From: Sutterella sp. UBA1442
GTDB lineage: Bacteria > Pseudomonadota > Gammaproteobacteria > Burkholderiales > Burkholderiaceae_F
Length of the DNA: 5,036 nt
Assembly: GCA_002329575.1 (NCBI GenBank)
Contig: DCTK01000080.1
Coordinates: 9,465 to 14,500 of the forward strand
Direction of reading: 5' to 3'
Shown here: positions 1 to 5,036 of the stretch, in pieces
Layout of the letters: the number at the start of each line of letters is the position of its first letter
How positions within the stretch are numbered: position 1 is the stretch's first letter
Made by a program: the position numbers and the translations under genes
The notes under the pieces: model-generated
The model's database searches: none
Seen by the model: only the letters and a program-made list of their open reading frames with translations
Told to the model about the DNA's origin: nothing

Positions 1-548
1 TTGACGTTTGTTTGCGCCAGAGCGCTGACGTGACAACATTTAATCCCGCCGATGGCCACGCTAGGCACCGGGCTCATAGCGACTAGGGTTGCCAAGCCTT
101 CGACTCCGATACTCGGCGCTGCGTCCGGTTTTGTAGTGGTCGGCATCACAGGACCAATACCAACGTAGTCAACAATGGTGGCATCGACTGCGGTCATTTG
201 CTCTGCTGTATTAATCGAAAGACCTAACAGTTTGTCTTTGCTAATCATTTTTCGAACAACCGCAACCGGCAAATCTTTTTGCCCGACATGCACACCATCG
301 GCATCAACGGCGATCGCAACATCAACATGATCGTTAATGATGAGTTTGGCTGGTGTGCCCGATAATGCTTTTTTCAGCGCGAGTGCACAGTCATAAATTT
401 GCTTTTTTTTCCACTGAGGGGCTCGCAACTGCACAAGTGTTGCACCACCCTTGACGGCCTCAATGGCTGTCTCAACCATACCGAATTGCTGACACAAAAC
501 GGGATCCAGTACTAAGTAAAGACTGTAGTCAATCGGCTTGTCACTCAT
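1..548 (-). CDS. thiE: Thiamine-phosphate synthase ThiE (C-terminus cut by window edge)
   Basis: Joins HMP pyrophosphate and thiazole phosphate (HET-P) to make thiamine monophosphate, a cytosolic step of vitamin B1 synthesis. The frame reads 182 codons from ATG at 548 and leaves the window open. Visible TIM-barrel motifs are LYLVLDP (10-16), GGATLVQLR (34-42), the INDH substrate/Mg loop (71-74), ADGVHVGQKD (83-92), LGLS (108-111), YVGIGPVMPTTTKPDAAP (128-145) and the phosphate loop AIGGI (165-169). The family is about 210 residues, so roughly the last 30 are missing. The start is fixed by an ATGA overlap with the thiM stop and an AGGA seven bases upstream, which implies translational coupling. 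Oddity: the usual QLREK loop reads QLRAPQW, so the conserved Glu and the pyrophosphate-contacting Lys (K61 in the B. subtilis enzyme) are absent, and LVTD reads LVLD. Family assignment is secure; full activity is inferred. Confidence 0.93.
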   Translation of the reverse strand, partial: MSDKPIDYSLYLVLDPVLCQQFGMVETAIEAVKGGATLVQLRAPQWKKKQIYDCALALKKALSGTPAKLIINDHVDVAIAVDADGVHVGQKDLPVAVVRKMISKDKLLGLSINTAEQMTAVDATIVDYVGIGPVMPTTTKPDAAPSIGVEGLATLVAMSPVPSVAIGGIKCCHVSALAQTNV

Positions 549-1348
549 GATGCGTTCCTAACAAATTGAAGATTGCTGTAGAGCGCATCCAGTAGCGCGA
601 CACGGAAACTGCCTGGTCCTGCTGATTGGGCAACAGCATTTTGTGCAGCGAGTTTCATAACCATGAGTGCGGCCACGGTGGCTTCTAATGTATTGTCATC
701 AACTGCACAAAAAGCTGCAACCAAAGCAGACAATGAACATCCGGTACCGACCGCTAGTGTTGCCATGGGGACATCGCCTGTGGCCGCTAGAACTTTTTGC
801 CCATCGGTGGCATAGTCGGTTTTGCCAGTGACCGCCACAATGCATTGGTGGCGTTTCGCTAACATTTTTGCAGCTTCTAAGGCGTTTGTGCTGTCATCGG
901 TGCTGTCAACGCCATGTCCGCCGGCGCCCACTCCCGCCAGGCTCATGATTTCGCTCGCGTTTGCGCGGATCACTGTCGGCTGCAATGATAAAAAGTACGC
1001 AATTTTTTCATCTCGCCACGGTAAAAGGCCGGCGGCGACAGGATCCAGTACCCAAGGTTTACCGTTGGCTTTGGCACTTTGGACGGCTTTAATCATTGAG
1101 CGTGATCGTTCTTCGGTTAACGTGCCGACGTTAATCAGTAAGGCATCGGCAATGGCAGAGAAGTCTGCACTTTCGTGCTCGTCGATGACCATTGCGGGAG
1201 ACGCACCGGCAGCCAGCAACAAGTCGGCGGTAATGCCTTGAACGACATCATTTGTCATGCAGTGCACAAGCGTGCGTTTTTCAGCGACGATACGCCACAA
1301 TTGAGCCATGCGTTCGTAGGGTAAGAGGGGAATTGCCTGATCGGTCAT
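545..1348 (-). CDS. thiM: Hydroxyethylthiazole kinase ThiM
   Basis: Phosphorylates the thiazole moiety 4-methyl-5-(2-hydroxyethyl)thiazole with ATP, giving HET-P, the partner substrate that ThiE uses; it is a thiamine salvage enzyme of the ribokinase-like fold. From ATG at 1348 it has 267 residues, close to E. coli ThiM (about 262). Visible are LVHCMTNDVVQ (27-37), GASPAMVI (48-55), ALLINVGTLT (69-78), LDPVAAG (101-107), NASEIMSLAG (130-139), VTGKTDYATDG (173-183) and the anion-hole/catalytic GTGCSLSALVAA (201-212), with the conserved Cys at 204. Many of these stretches match E. coli ThiM as I remember it almost word for word. The frame opens further to a GTG at 1390, but the extra 14 residues have no counterpart in the family and ATG 1348 has a weak GAGAAA element a few bases upstream. 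It is the first gene of a thiM-thiE operon with no thiD between, and no TPP riboswitch is visible upstream. Confidence 0.95.
   Translation of the reverse strand: MTDQAIPLLPYERMAQLWRIVAEKRTLVHCMTNDVVQGITADLLLAAGASPAMVIDEHESADFSAIADALLINVGTLTEERSRSMIKAVQSAKANGKPWVLDPVAAGLLPWRDEKIAYFLSLQPTVIRANASEIMSLAGVGAGGHGVDSTDDSTNALEAAKMLAKRHQCIVAVTGKTDYATDGQKVLAATGDVPMATLAVGTGCSLSALVAAFCAVDDNTLEATVAALMVMKLAAQNAVAQSAGPGSFRVALLDALYSNLQFVRNAS
556..559 (-). promoter_or_regulatory. Ribosome binding site of thiE inside thiM
   Basis: On the minus strand AGGA lies seven bases before the thiE ATG, within the last codons of thiM. Together with the ATGA stop/start overlap it supports coupled translation of the two genes and fixes the thiE start. 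Confidence 0.6.
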
Positions 1349-1493
1349 TATTTTCTCGGACAAAATACAAAACAACGGTGACGATAGCACAAAGCTTGAA
1401 AATTGTTCGCAAGAGTTTTACGAAAATTGTGACCTTTAGAAATCGGGTTGTGTTCGCTACAATGACTCGGTCACTATTGAGCATTTTTTGTTT
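1349..1493. other. Divergent thiM-lgt intergenic region
   Basis: This 145-bp spacer drives two divergent units. It holds a good sigma70-type promoter for lgt and a 9-bp direct repeat, GAAAATTGT, at 1398-1406 and 1422-1430. On the thiM strand I find no CTGAGA or other conserved TPP-riboswitch core and no long hairpin. It is A+T-rich compared with the flanking genes. Confidence 0.7.
1435..1463 (+). promoter_or_regulatory. Probable sigma70 promoter of lgt
   Basis: A TACAAT -10 hexamer (1458-1463, five of six consensus bases) lies exactly 17 bases after TTTAGA (1435-1440, four of six). Transcription would start near 1470, leaving a leader of about 20-25 bases before the lgt ATG. This is a match by eye, not a measured start. 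Confidence 0.5.
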
Positions 1494-2282
1494 ATGTTTG
1501 TTCACCCGCAATTTGATCCCATCGCCTTTTCAATAGGCCCATTTTCTGTGCACTGGTACGGCTTGATGTATCTAGTGGGCTTTTTGCTTTTTTGGCTTCT
1601 GGGACAGTGGCGTGCCAGACGAGATGCTTGGCGAGGCATGACGTCCGATGACGTGGAAGACTTGCTCTTTTTTGGTGTTTTGGGGGTGATCTTAGGCGGG
1701 CGGCTTGGGTATTGCTTTTTCTATCAACCGAGTTTTTATTTATCACACCCTCTAGACATCATTCGTATTTGGGACGGTGGCATGAGCGCGCATGGCGGTG
1801 TTTTGGGCGTCATTGTGGCACTTTACTATTTCGCACGCTCTCGTCAAAAGGCCTTTTTAGCGGTGGCGGATTTCGCTGTACCGATGGTGCCTCTCGGACT
1901 TTTTTTCGGAAGACTCGGCAACTTCATTAACGGAGAGCTTTGGGGAAGAGTCTGCTCTTACGAATTTCCCTTGGCAATGATCTTCCCTCAAGCAGCCGAT
2001 CTCCAACCTCGTCATCCATCGCAACTTTATGAAGCCGGGCTTGAAGGTTTGGTGCTCTTTATAGTGTTGTGGTGGTATTCAAGCTCTCCACGACCGCAGG
2101 GACGAGTGGCCGCTTTGTTTTGCGCAGGTTATGGTGCGGCGCGTTTCTTTGTAGAATATTTTCGCGAACCGGATTCGTTCATCGGGCTTTTAGCCTTAGG
2201 TTTAAGTCAAGGGCAGTGGCTGTCGTTGCCGATGATAGTTTTGGGTGTTGGTCTTTGGTTTTTCTCTAAAAAGACCAATTAG
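1494..2282 (+). CDS. lgt: Prolipoprotein diacylglyceryl transferase Lgt
   Basis: Inner-membrane enzyme that moves a diacylglyceryl group from phosphatidylglycerol to the lipobox cysteine of prolipoproteins, the first step of lipoprotein maturation. It has 262 residues from ATG 1494, slightly short of E. coli Lgt (about 290); the gap falls mainly in the loop before RHPSQLYE. Visible are HPQFDP (4-9), [11 protein letters not shown] (20-30), LGGRLGY (67-73), [12 protein letters not shown] (91-102) with the essential His at 100, the signature [14 protein letters not shown] (139-152), RHPSQLYE (173-180) and EYFREPD (221-227). About seven hydrophobic segments are evident. A TTG at 1488 is in frame and better spaced from the GAG at 1479-1481, but homologues begin at the M-x-x-HPQFDP position, so ATG 1494 is preferred. 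The stop overlaps the end of queH by four bases. Confidence 0.96.
   Translation: MFVHPQFDPIAFSIGPFSVHWYGLMYLVGFLLFWLLGQWRARRDAWRGMTSDDVEDLLFFGVLGVILGGRLGYCFFYQPSFYLSHPLDIIRIWDGGMSAHGGVLGVIVALYYFARSRQKAFLAVADFAVPMVPLGLFFGRLGNFINGELWGRVCSYEFPLAMIFPQAADLQPRHPSQLYEAGLEGLVLFIVLWWYSSSPRPQGRVAALFCAGYGAARFFVEYFREPDSFIGLLALGLSQGQWLSLPMIVLGVGLWFFSKKTN
2248..2278. repeat. Inverted repeat at the lgt/queH convergent junction
   Basis: TTGGTCTTT (2248-2256) and AAAGACCAA (2270-2278) form a perfect 9-bp stem around a 13-base loop. It lies in the last codons of lgt and directly after the queH stop on the other strand. No T-run follows on either strand, so it is not a textbook intrinsic terminator, but it could stabilise or help define both 3' ends. 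Role is inferred. Confidence 0.45.
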
Positions 2283-2884
2283 AGCTCATCGGGCTTTGCT
2301 TGCGATAGAATTCGCTCGCACTCAGAAGCTTCCAACCTTCTCATAGAGAACTCACAGCCACAATACAGCTGGTTATAGAAAGCATTCTCTTTAATTAATT
2401 CATTGCGTCTTTGTTGCAAGCCGCCTTTTCGCCAATTGCGATCCCAGTACTGTGTGTCTGGATAAAGACTTTGAGCGCGTAGGCCTGCAGCATTAATTTG
2501 CTCTAAATCTTTCCAGCGACTTGAGGCGAGTGTTGTCGTGAAGCGATGGATTTTTTCTTCATGTGCTACGCGAGCGGTTTCTGCCAGACGTAAGTTAAAG
2601 CAAATCTGACAGCGTGCACCGCGTTCGGGCTCCATTTCATGACCCTTGACAGCTTCTCGCCAACCCGAGTGATCATAGTCTCCGTCAATGACTCTGAGTT
2701 GCAAGGCTTGTGCGTAGCGCTTGAGTTCATTTTTGCGAATTAAATACTCCGTGTCCGGATAAATATTCGGATTAAAGTAAAAAAGTGTCGGTTTGATCTC
2801 GTTGTTGAGCATCCATTCAATGATGGCGCTTGAACAAGGAGCGCAACAGCAATGCAGCAAAACGTCTTGCATGAAAAAATCCAT
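2279..2884 (-). CDS. queH: Epoxyqueuosine reductase QueH (DUF208 family)
   Basis: Reduces epoxyqueuosine to queuosine at tRNA wobble position 34, the last step of queuosine synthesis; it is the unrelated alternative to the cobalamin-dependent QueG. It has 201 residues, normal for the family. Visible are [10 protein letters not shown] (9-18), YFNPNIYP (36-43) with EYLIRK (46-51), the [13 protein letters not shown] region (87-100), [12 protein letters not shown] (115-126), the DRNWRKGG stretch (148-155) and [11 protein letters not shown] (170-180). The Cys groups C12-C14/C17, C92/C95 and C175/C177 are the conserved set expected to bind the iron-sulfur cluster and iron. ATG 2884 is taken as the start, but ATG 2872 is equally possible because a GGA sits seven bases before it and the first motif begins only four residues later. 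It diverges from yggS and converges on lgt with a 4-bp overlap, so it appears monocistronic. Confidence 0.93.
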   Translation of the reverse strand: MDFFMQDVLLHCCCAPCSSAIIEWMLNNEIKPTLFYFNPNIYPDTEYLIRKNELKRYAQALQLRVIDGDYDHSGWREAVKGHEMEPERGARCQICFNLRLAETARVAHEEKIHRFTTTLASSRWKDLEQINAAGLRAQSLYPDTQYWDRNWRKGGLQQRRNELIKENAFYNQLYCGCEFSMRRLEASECERILSQAKPDEL

Positions 2885-2902
2885 AATCGATCGGTGCTCA
2901 CA

Positions 2903-2908
2903 ATTGTA
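2903..2908 (-). promoter_or_regulatory. Candidate -10 element for queH
   Basis: On the minus strand these bases read TACAAT, five of six consensus bases, about 19 bases before the first queH ATG. No good -35 hexamer is found at 17-base spacing. The element shares two bases with the -10 candidate of the opposite strand. Confidence 0.35.
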
Positions 2909-2912
2909 TACT
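2907..2912 (+). promoter_or_regulatory. Candidate -10 element for yggS-proC
   Basis: TATACT matches the sigma70 -10 consensus at five of six positions and would start transcription near 2919, giving a leader of about 20 bases. The -35 region at normal spacing is poor, so it may rely on an activator. It overlaps the queH -10 candidate on the other strand. Confidence 0.4.
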
Positions 2913-2940
2913 TTAACCGTTTCGGATTTAGAGAGTTTGT

Positions 2941-3630
2941 ATGACCATCGCTGATAATTTAAATATTGTTCGACAAGCCGTCGATGTTGCTCAAAAAGAC
3001 ACGCCAGTGAAATTAGTTGCCGTCAGTAAGACTTTCCCTGAAGAGGCGATTTGGGAGGCGTACCAAGCCGGTCAACGCATCTTCGGAGAAAATTACGTGC
3101 AAGAGGGTGTGCGAAAAATTCAATATTTTCGGGATGCGCAACCCCAGGCTGAATTCGAGTGGCACTTCATCGGACCGTTGCAATCGAATAAGTCGCGTCT
3201 TGTGGCCGAGCATTTTGATTGGGTGCAAAGTATTGATCGGCTCAAAATCGCTCGTCGTTTAAGTGAACAACGACCATCCTCGATGCCTGCTTTAAATGTG
3301 CTCATTGAAGTCAACATCGATGACGAAGAAACCAAAAGTGGCGTTGCTCCCGATGATCTTTTGGCTATTGTCAAAGAAGTCGCCGTATTACCTAATCTAA
3401 AGTTACGCGGTTTAATGTGCATCCCTAGCGCACAGGCCGATGAAGCTCAAAGTCGTGCAGCTTTCGCACAAATGAAGTCTCTTTTTGAGTTTTGTCGAAA
3501 AGAGGGTTTTGATTTTGATACGCTCTCGATGGGTATGAGTGCAGATTTTGCTCTGGCTATTGATCAGGGCGCAACGATGGTGCGAGTGGGCTCGGCGATT
3601 TTTGGAGCCCGAGACTACAGCAACCGCTAG
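2941..3630 (+). CDS. yggS: YggS-family pyridoxal phosphate homeostasis protein
   Basis: PLP-binding protein of the YggS/PROSC (PLPBP) family, a single-domain alanine-racemase-like barrel with no firmly established enzymatic reaction; loss in other organisms disturbs vitamin B6 and amino acid pools. It has 229 residues, the usual length. Visible are the PLP lysine K30 in AVSK (27-30), FGENYVQE (48-55), WHFIGPLQSNK (74-84), the VNIDDEETKSG strand/loop (124-134), LRGLMCIP (155-162), LSMGMSADF (195-203) and the phosphate-binding VRVGSAIFG (214-222). ATG 2941 has a GAGAG ribosome site (2931-2935) five bases upstream. The N-terminus is slightly shorter than in E. coli, where the PLP lysine is K36. 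It lies 21 bp ahead of proC on the same strand, the widespread yggS-proC arrangement, so the two are probably co-transcribed. Confidence 0.95.
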   Translation: MTIADNLNIVRQAVDVAQKDTPVKLVAVSKTFPEEAIWEAYQAGQRIFGENYVQEGVRKIQYFRDAQPQAEFEWHFIGPLQSNKSRLVAEHFDWVQSIDRLKIARRLSEQRPSSMPALNVLIEVNIDDEETKSGVAPDDLLAIVKEVAVLPNLKLRGLMCIPSAQADEAQSRAAFAQMKSLFEFCRKEGFDFDTLSMGMSADFALAIDQGATMVRVGSAIFGARDYSNR

Positions 3631-3637
3631 AGCTATT

Positions 3638-3643
3638 TGAGGA
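3638..3643 (+). promoter_or_regulatory. Ribosome binding site deciding the proC start
   Basis: TGAGGA lies eight bases before ATG 3652. It overlaps the alternative in-frame TTG at 3637, which therefore has no ribosome site of its own; this favours ATG 3652 as the proC start. Confidence 0.6.
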
Positions 3644-3651
3644 TTTTGAAG

Positions 3652-4470
3652 ATGAATAAACGAATTGCAATGTTGGGTGGCGGCAATATGGCTCGAGCCC
3701 TGGTCGCAGGACTTGTTTCTGCCGGACTGGAAACTAAAAACATTGATGTCTTGGATCGTAATGCTGATAAGTGCGAAGCCTTACGTCGAGACTTTGGCGT
3801 CAACGCTTATGAACAAGCCGGTGATTGGCTAAAAGCCGCAGATGTTGTTGTTTTGGCTGTTAAAGCGCAGGGATTGGCACAGACGATTGCGACATTGAAG
3901 CACTTTTTAAATCCTGAGGCGCTATTTATTTCCATTGCAGCAGGTATTCGAATTGCAGATATCGCACGTTGGTTGGGTTCGCAAAAGCTTGTACGCGCCA
4001 TGCCAAATACACCGTGTCTGATTAAAGCCGGTGTTGTTGGTCTTTTTGCACCTGCAACGATTGATGCCAACGATAAAACCACGGCTTACGAAATTCTGTC
4101 AGCTATGGGAGAGGTGATAGAAACGACTTCTGAACAACAACTCGATCTCCTCTCGACGGTCTCGGGCTCCGGTCCCGCTTATGTGTTCCGATTCATCGAG
4201 GCGTTGGAATCGGGGGTTGTACGTCGTGGTTTCGATGAGGTGGCAGCTCGTCGCATGGCGATTTTGACGGTATTGGGGGCTGCGAAATTGGCAGCTCAAA
4301 GCACAGAGGCTCCGGCGAAGTTGCGTGCCAATGTGACCAGTAAAGGCGGCACGACTGCCGAAGCGCTTCGAGTGATGGACGAGCGCGATTTTATGGAGAT
4401 GATGGATCAGGCAATTCAGGCCGCGTATAATCGCAATCAAGTGCTGGCTGACGAGTTGGGTAAGGCCTAA
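3652..4470 (+). CDS. proC: Pyrroline-5-carboxylate reductase ProC
   Basis: Reduces 1-pyrroline-5-carboxylate to L-proline with NAD(P)H, the last step of proline synthesis in the cytosol. It has 272 residues, the normal size. The N-terminal Rossmann domain shows IAMLGGGNMARAL (5-17), AVKAQ (69-73), SIAAGI (94-99) and RAMPNTPCLIKAG (115-127). The C-terminal dimerisation/substrate domain shows STVSGSGPAYVFRFIEAL (168-185) and the signature VTSKGGTTAEALRVMD (228-243). The start is ATG 3652, not the upstream in-frame TTG 3637, because the sequence then begins MNKRIAMLGGGNM as homologues do and has TGAGGA at the right distance. Small departures: the usual AVKP cofactor-site proline is Ala, and the common TSPGGTT reads TSKGGTT. 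It is second in the yggS-proC operon, closed by a strong terminator 24 bases after the stop. Confidence 0.96.
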   Translation: MNKRIAMLGGGNMARALVAGLVSAGLETKNIDVLDRNADKCEALRRDFGVNAYEQAGDWLKAADVVVLAVKAQGLAQTIATLKHFLNPEALFISIAAGIRIADIARWLGSQKLVRAMPNTPCLIKAGVVGLFAPATIDANDKTTAYEILSAMGEVIETTSEQQLDLLSTVSGSGPAYVFRFIEALESGVVRRGFDEVAARRMAILTVLGAAKLAAQSTEAPAKLRANVTSKGGTTAEALRVMDERDFMEMMDQAIQAAYNRNQVLADELGKA

Positions 4471-4494
4471 TTTAAGAAAATAGTAAAAAATAAT

Positions 4495-4538
4495 GGCTGC
4501 TTAGTCTTCCCTATTTGGGAATCTTAAGCAGCCTTTTT
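4495..4538 (+). terminator. Intrinsic terminator of yggS-proC, probably bidirectional
   Basis: GGCTGCTTA (4495-4503) pairs perfectly with TAAGCAGCC (4525-4533). After a G-T wobble and a 2x2 internal loop, TTCCC (4507-4511) pairs with GGGAA (4517-4521) around a TATTT loop, and five Ts (4534-4538) follow. On the other strand the same stem is followed by ATTA and six Ts (from A-run 4485-4490), so it can also end the convergent oxyR transcript, whose stop codon lies 23 bases away. Confidence 0.9.
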
Positions 4539-4556
4539 GTTATGCCAATCAGAGAA

Positions 4557-5036
4557 TTAGACCGGCGTAGCAGAGCTCACTGGCGGGAAGTTGAGCATCT
4601 TGCATCCGGGCAAGTCAAGACTTGCAACAGCACTTCTAATGGCGTCAATTGCGGGCATACGGTTAAAACTCTTTCGCCATGCAATGATGACACGGCGTAC
4701 CGGAGCGGGTTTTTCAAAGGGAATGACGCGCATGAGTTCATCACCGCCTAATTCCTTGATAGCAGTGCGTGGCAGAACCGTCACTCCGAGTCCTTGAGCC
4801 ACCATTTGTTGAATTGTCAGAAGCGAAGAGCCTTCCACTGTGCGCTGAATGTTTGAAACTGCGCCGCGTTTAGGAGAGGATTCGGGGCAAACTTCCAAAA
4901 TCTGATCGCGCAAACAGTGCCCTTTACCTAACAACAGAAGGTTGCCCGAACGAACATCTTCACGGCGAATTTCTGACTTTTCGGCCCATTCGTGCGATTT
5001 GGGCACGGCGACCATAAATTCTTCATCGTAGAGCGG
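4557..5036 (-). CDS. oxyR: Peroxide-sensing LysR-type regulator OxyR (N-terminus beyond window)
   Basis: Cytosolic transcription factor that senses hydrogen peroxide through a reversible disulfide and activates antioxidant genes. Only the C-terminal 159 residues, most of the LysR effector/redox domain, are in the window; the DNA-binding half lies past the right edge. The frame reads in from base 5036 as PLYDEEFMVAVPKSHEW, so the ATG at 5015 is internal and not the start. GHCLRDQILEVC contains Cys at partial positions 41 and 50 (codons 4914-4916 and 4887-4889). These have the same nine-residue spacing as the redox pair C199/C208 of E. coli OxyR, and the GHCLRDQ segment is identical as recalled. 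IQRTVEGSSLLTIQQMVAQGLGVTVLPR follows (63-90), the conserved effector-domain core. Both redox cysteines are intact, so a working sensor is expected. It converges on proC and shares its terminator. The wording is closest to betaproteobacterial OxyR. Confidence 0.93.
   Translation of the reverse strand, partial: PLYDEEFMVAVPKSHEWAEKSEIRREDVRSGNLLLLGKGHCLRDQILEVCPESSPKRGAVSNIQRTVEGSSLLTIQQMVAQGLGVTVLPRTAIKELGGDELMRVIPFEKPAPVRRVIIAWRKSFNRMPAIDAIRSAVASLDLPGCKMLNFPPVSSATPV

Noticed and set aside
822..1241. 139-codon open frame on the plus strand
   Set aside because: It lies entirely antisense to the well-supported thiM gene, shows no recognisable motif and is explained by thiM codon use.
1349..1390. 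Longer thiM starting at GTG 1390
   Set aside because: The added 14 residues are not family-like, and ATG 1348 gives the usual length with a nearby ribosome site.
1381..1412. thiM promoter from TTGCGA (1412-1407) and extended -10-like TGCTATCGT (1389-1381) on the minus strand
   Set aside because: Each hexamer matches only four of six bases and the spacing is about 20, so it is too weak to annotate.
1349..1487. TPP riboswitch upstream of thiM
   Set aside because: Looked for on the minus strand; no CTGAGA core or paired conserved box is present.
1252..1536. 94-codon plus-strand frame across the thiM start and lgt start
   Set aside because: It covers the promoter spacer and the ends of two real genes in other frames, with no family motif and no convincing ribosome site.
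4099..4440. 113-codon minus-strand frame inside proC
   Set aside because: A shadow of proC on the opposite strand, without motifs or an upstream signal.
4557..5015. Complete small protein starting at ATG 5015
   Set aside because: The frame continues to the right edge with OxyR-like residues, so this ATG is internal and the gene is a partial oxyR.
1..5036. CRISPR array, tRNA/rRNA, insertion sequence or a novel multigene defence-type system
   Set aside because: No regularly spaced repeats, RNA gene cores, terminal inverted repeats or unknown genes were seen; nearly every base is covered by known housekeeping genes or short regulatory gaps.

Overview
This window carries ordinary bacterial housekeeping genes in compact, mostly divergent or convergent pairs. 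The best guess for the source is a betaproteobacterium of the Burkholderiales with only moderate GC. The partial OxyR has the GHC-LRDQ-ILEVCPE and EGSSLLTIQQMVAQGLGVTV style of betaproteobacterial OxyR. Lgt begins with the [16 protein letters not shown] pattern seen in that class, and ProC has a TSKGGTT motif. Base composition looks balanced rather than GC-rich, which would fit a host-associated lineage such as the Sutterellaceae. That last step is inference only.

Layout, left to right. Bases 1-1348 on the minus strand hold a thiamine operon transcribed right to left: thiM, then thiE, joined by an ATGA stop/start overlap. thiE runs off the left edge. A 145-bp divergent spacer (1349-1493) follows, with a convincing promoter for lgt on the plus strand and a spaced 9-bp direct repeat, but no TPP riboswitch for thiM. 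lgt (1494-2282, plus) makes the lipoprotein diacylglyceryl transferase. It meets queH (2279-2884, minus) tail to tail with a 4-bp overlap, and a 9-bp perfect inverted repeat sits at the junction.

queH and the yggS-type PLP-binding protein gene (2941-3630, plus) diverge from a 56-bp gap in which good -10 hexamers on the two strands overlap. yggS is followed 21 bp later by proC (3652-4470), the classic yggS-proC pairing. A strong hairpin terminator (4495-4538), probably bidirectional, separates proC from the convergent 3' half of oxyR (4557-5036, minus), which runs off the right edge.

The genes serve thiamine salvage and synthesis (thiM, thiE), lipoprotein maturation (lgt), tRNA queuosine modification (queH), PLP homeostasis and proline synthesis (yggS, proC) and peroxide sensing (oxyR). 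I see no mobile element, CRISPR array, RNA gene or novel multigene system. The points worth a second look are small: an atypical pyrophosphate-site loop in ThiE, the missing TPP riboswitch and missing thiD between thiM and thiE, and the regulatory architecture of the short intergenic gaps.
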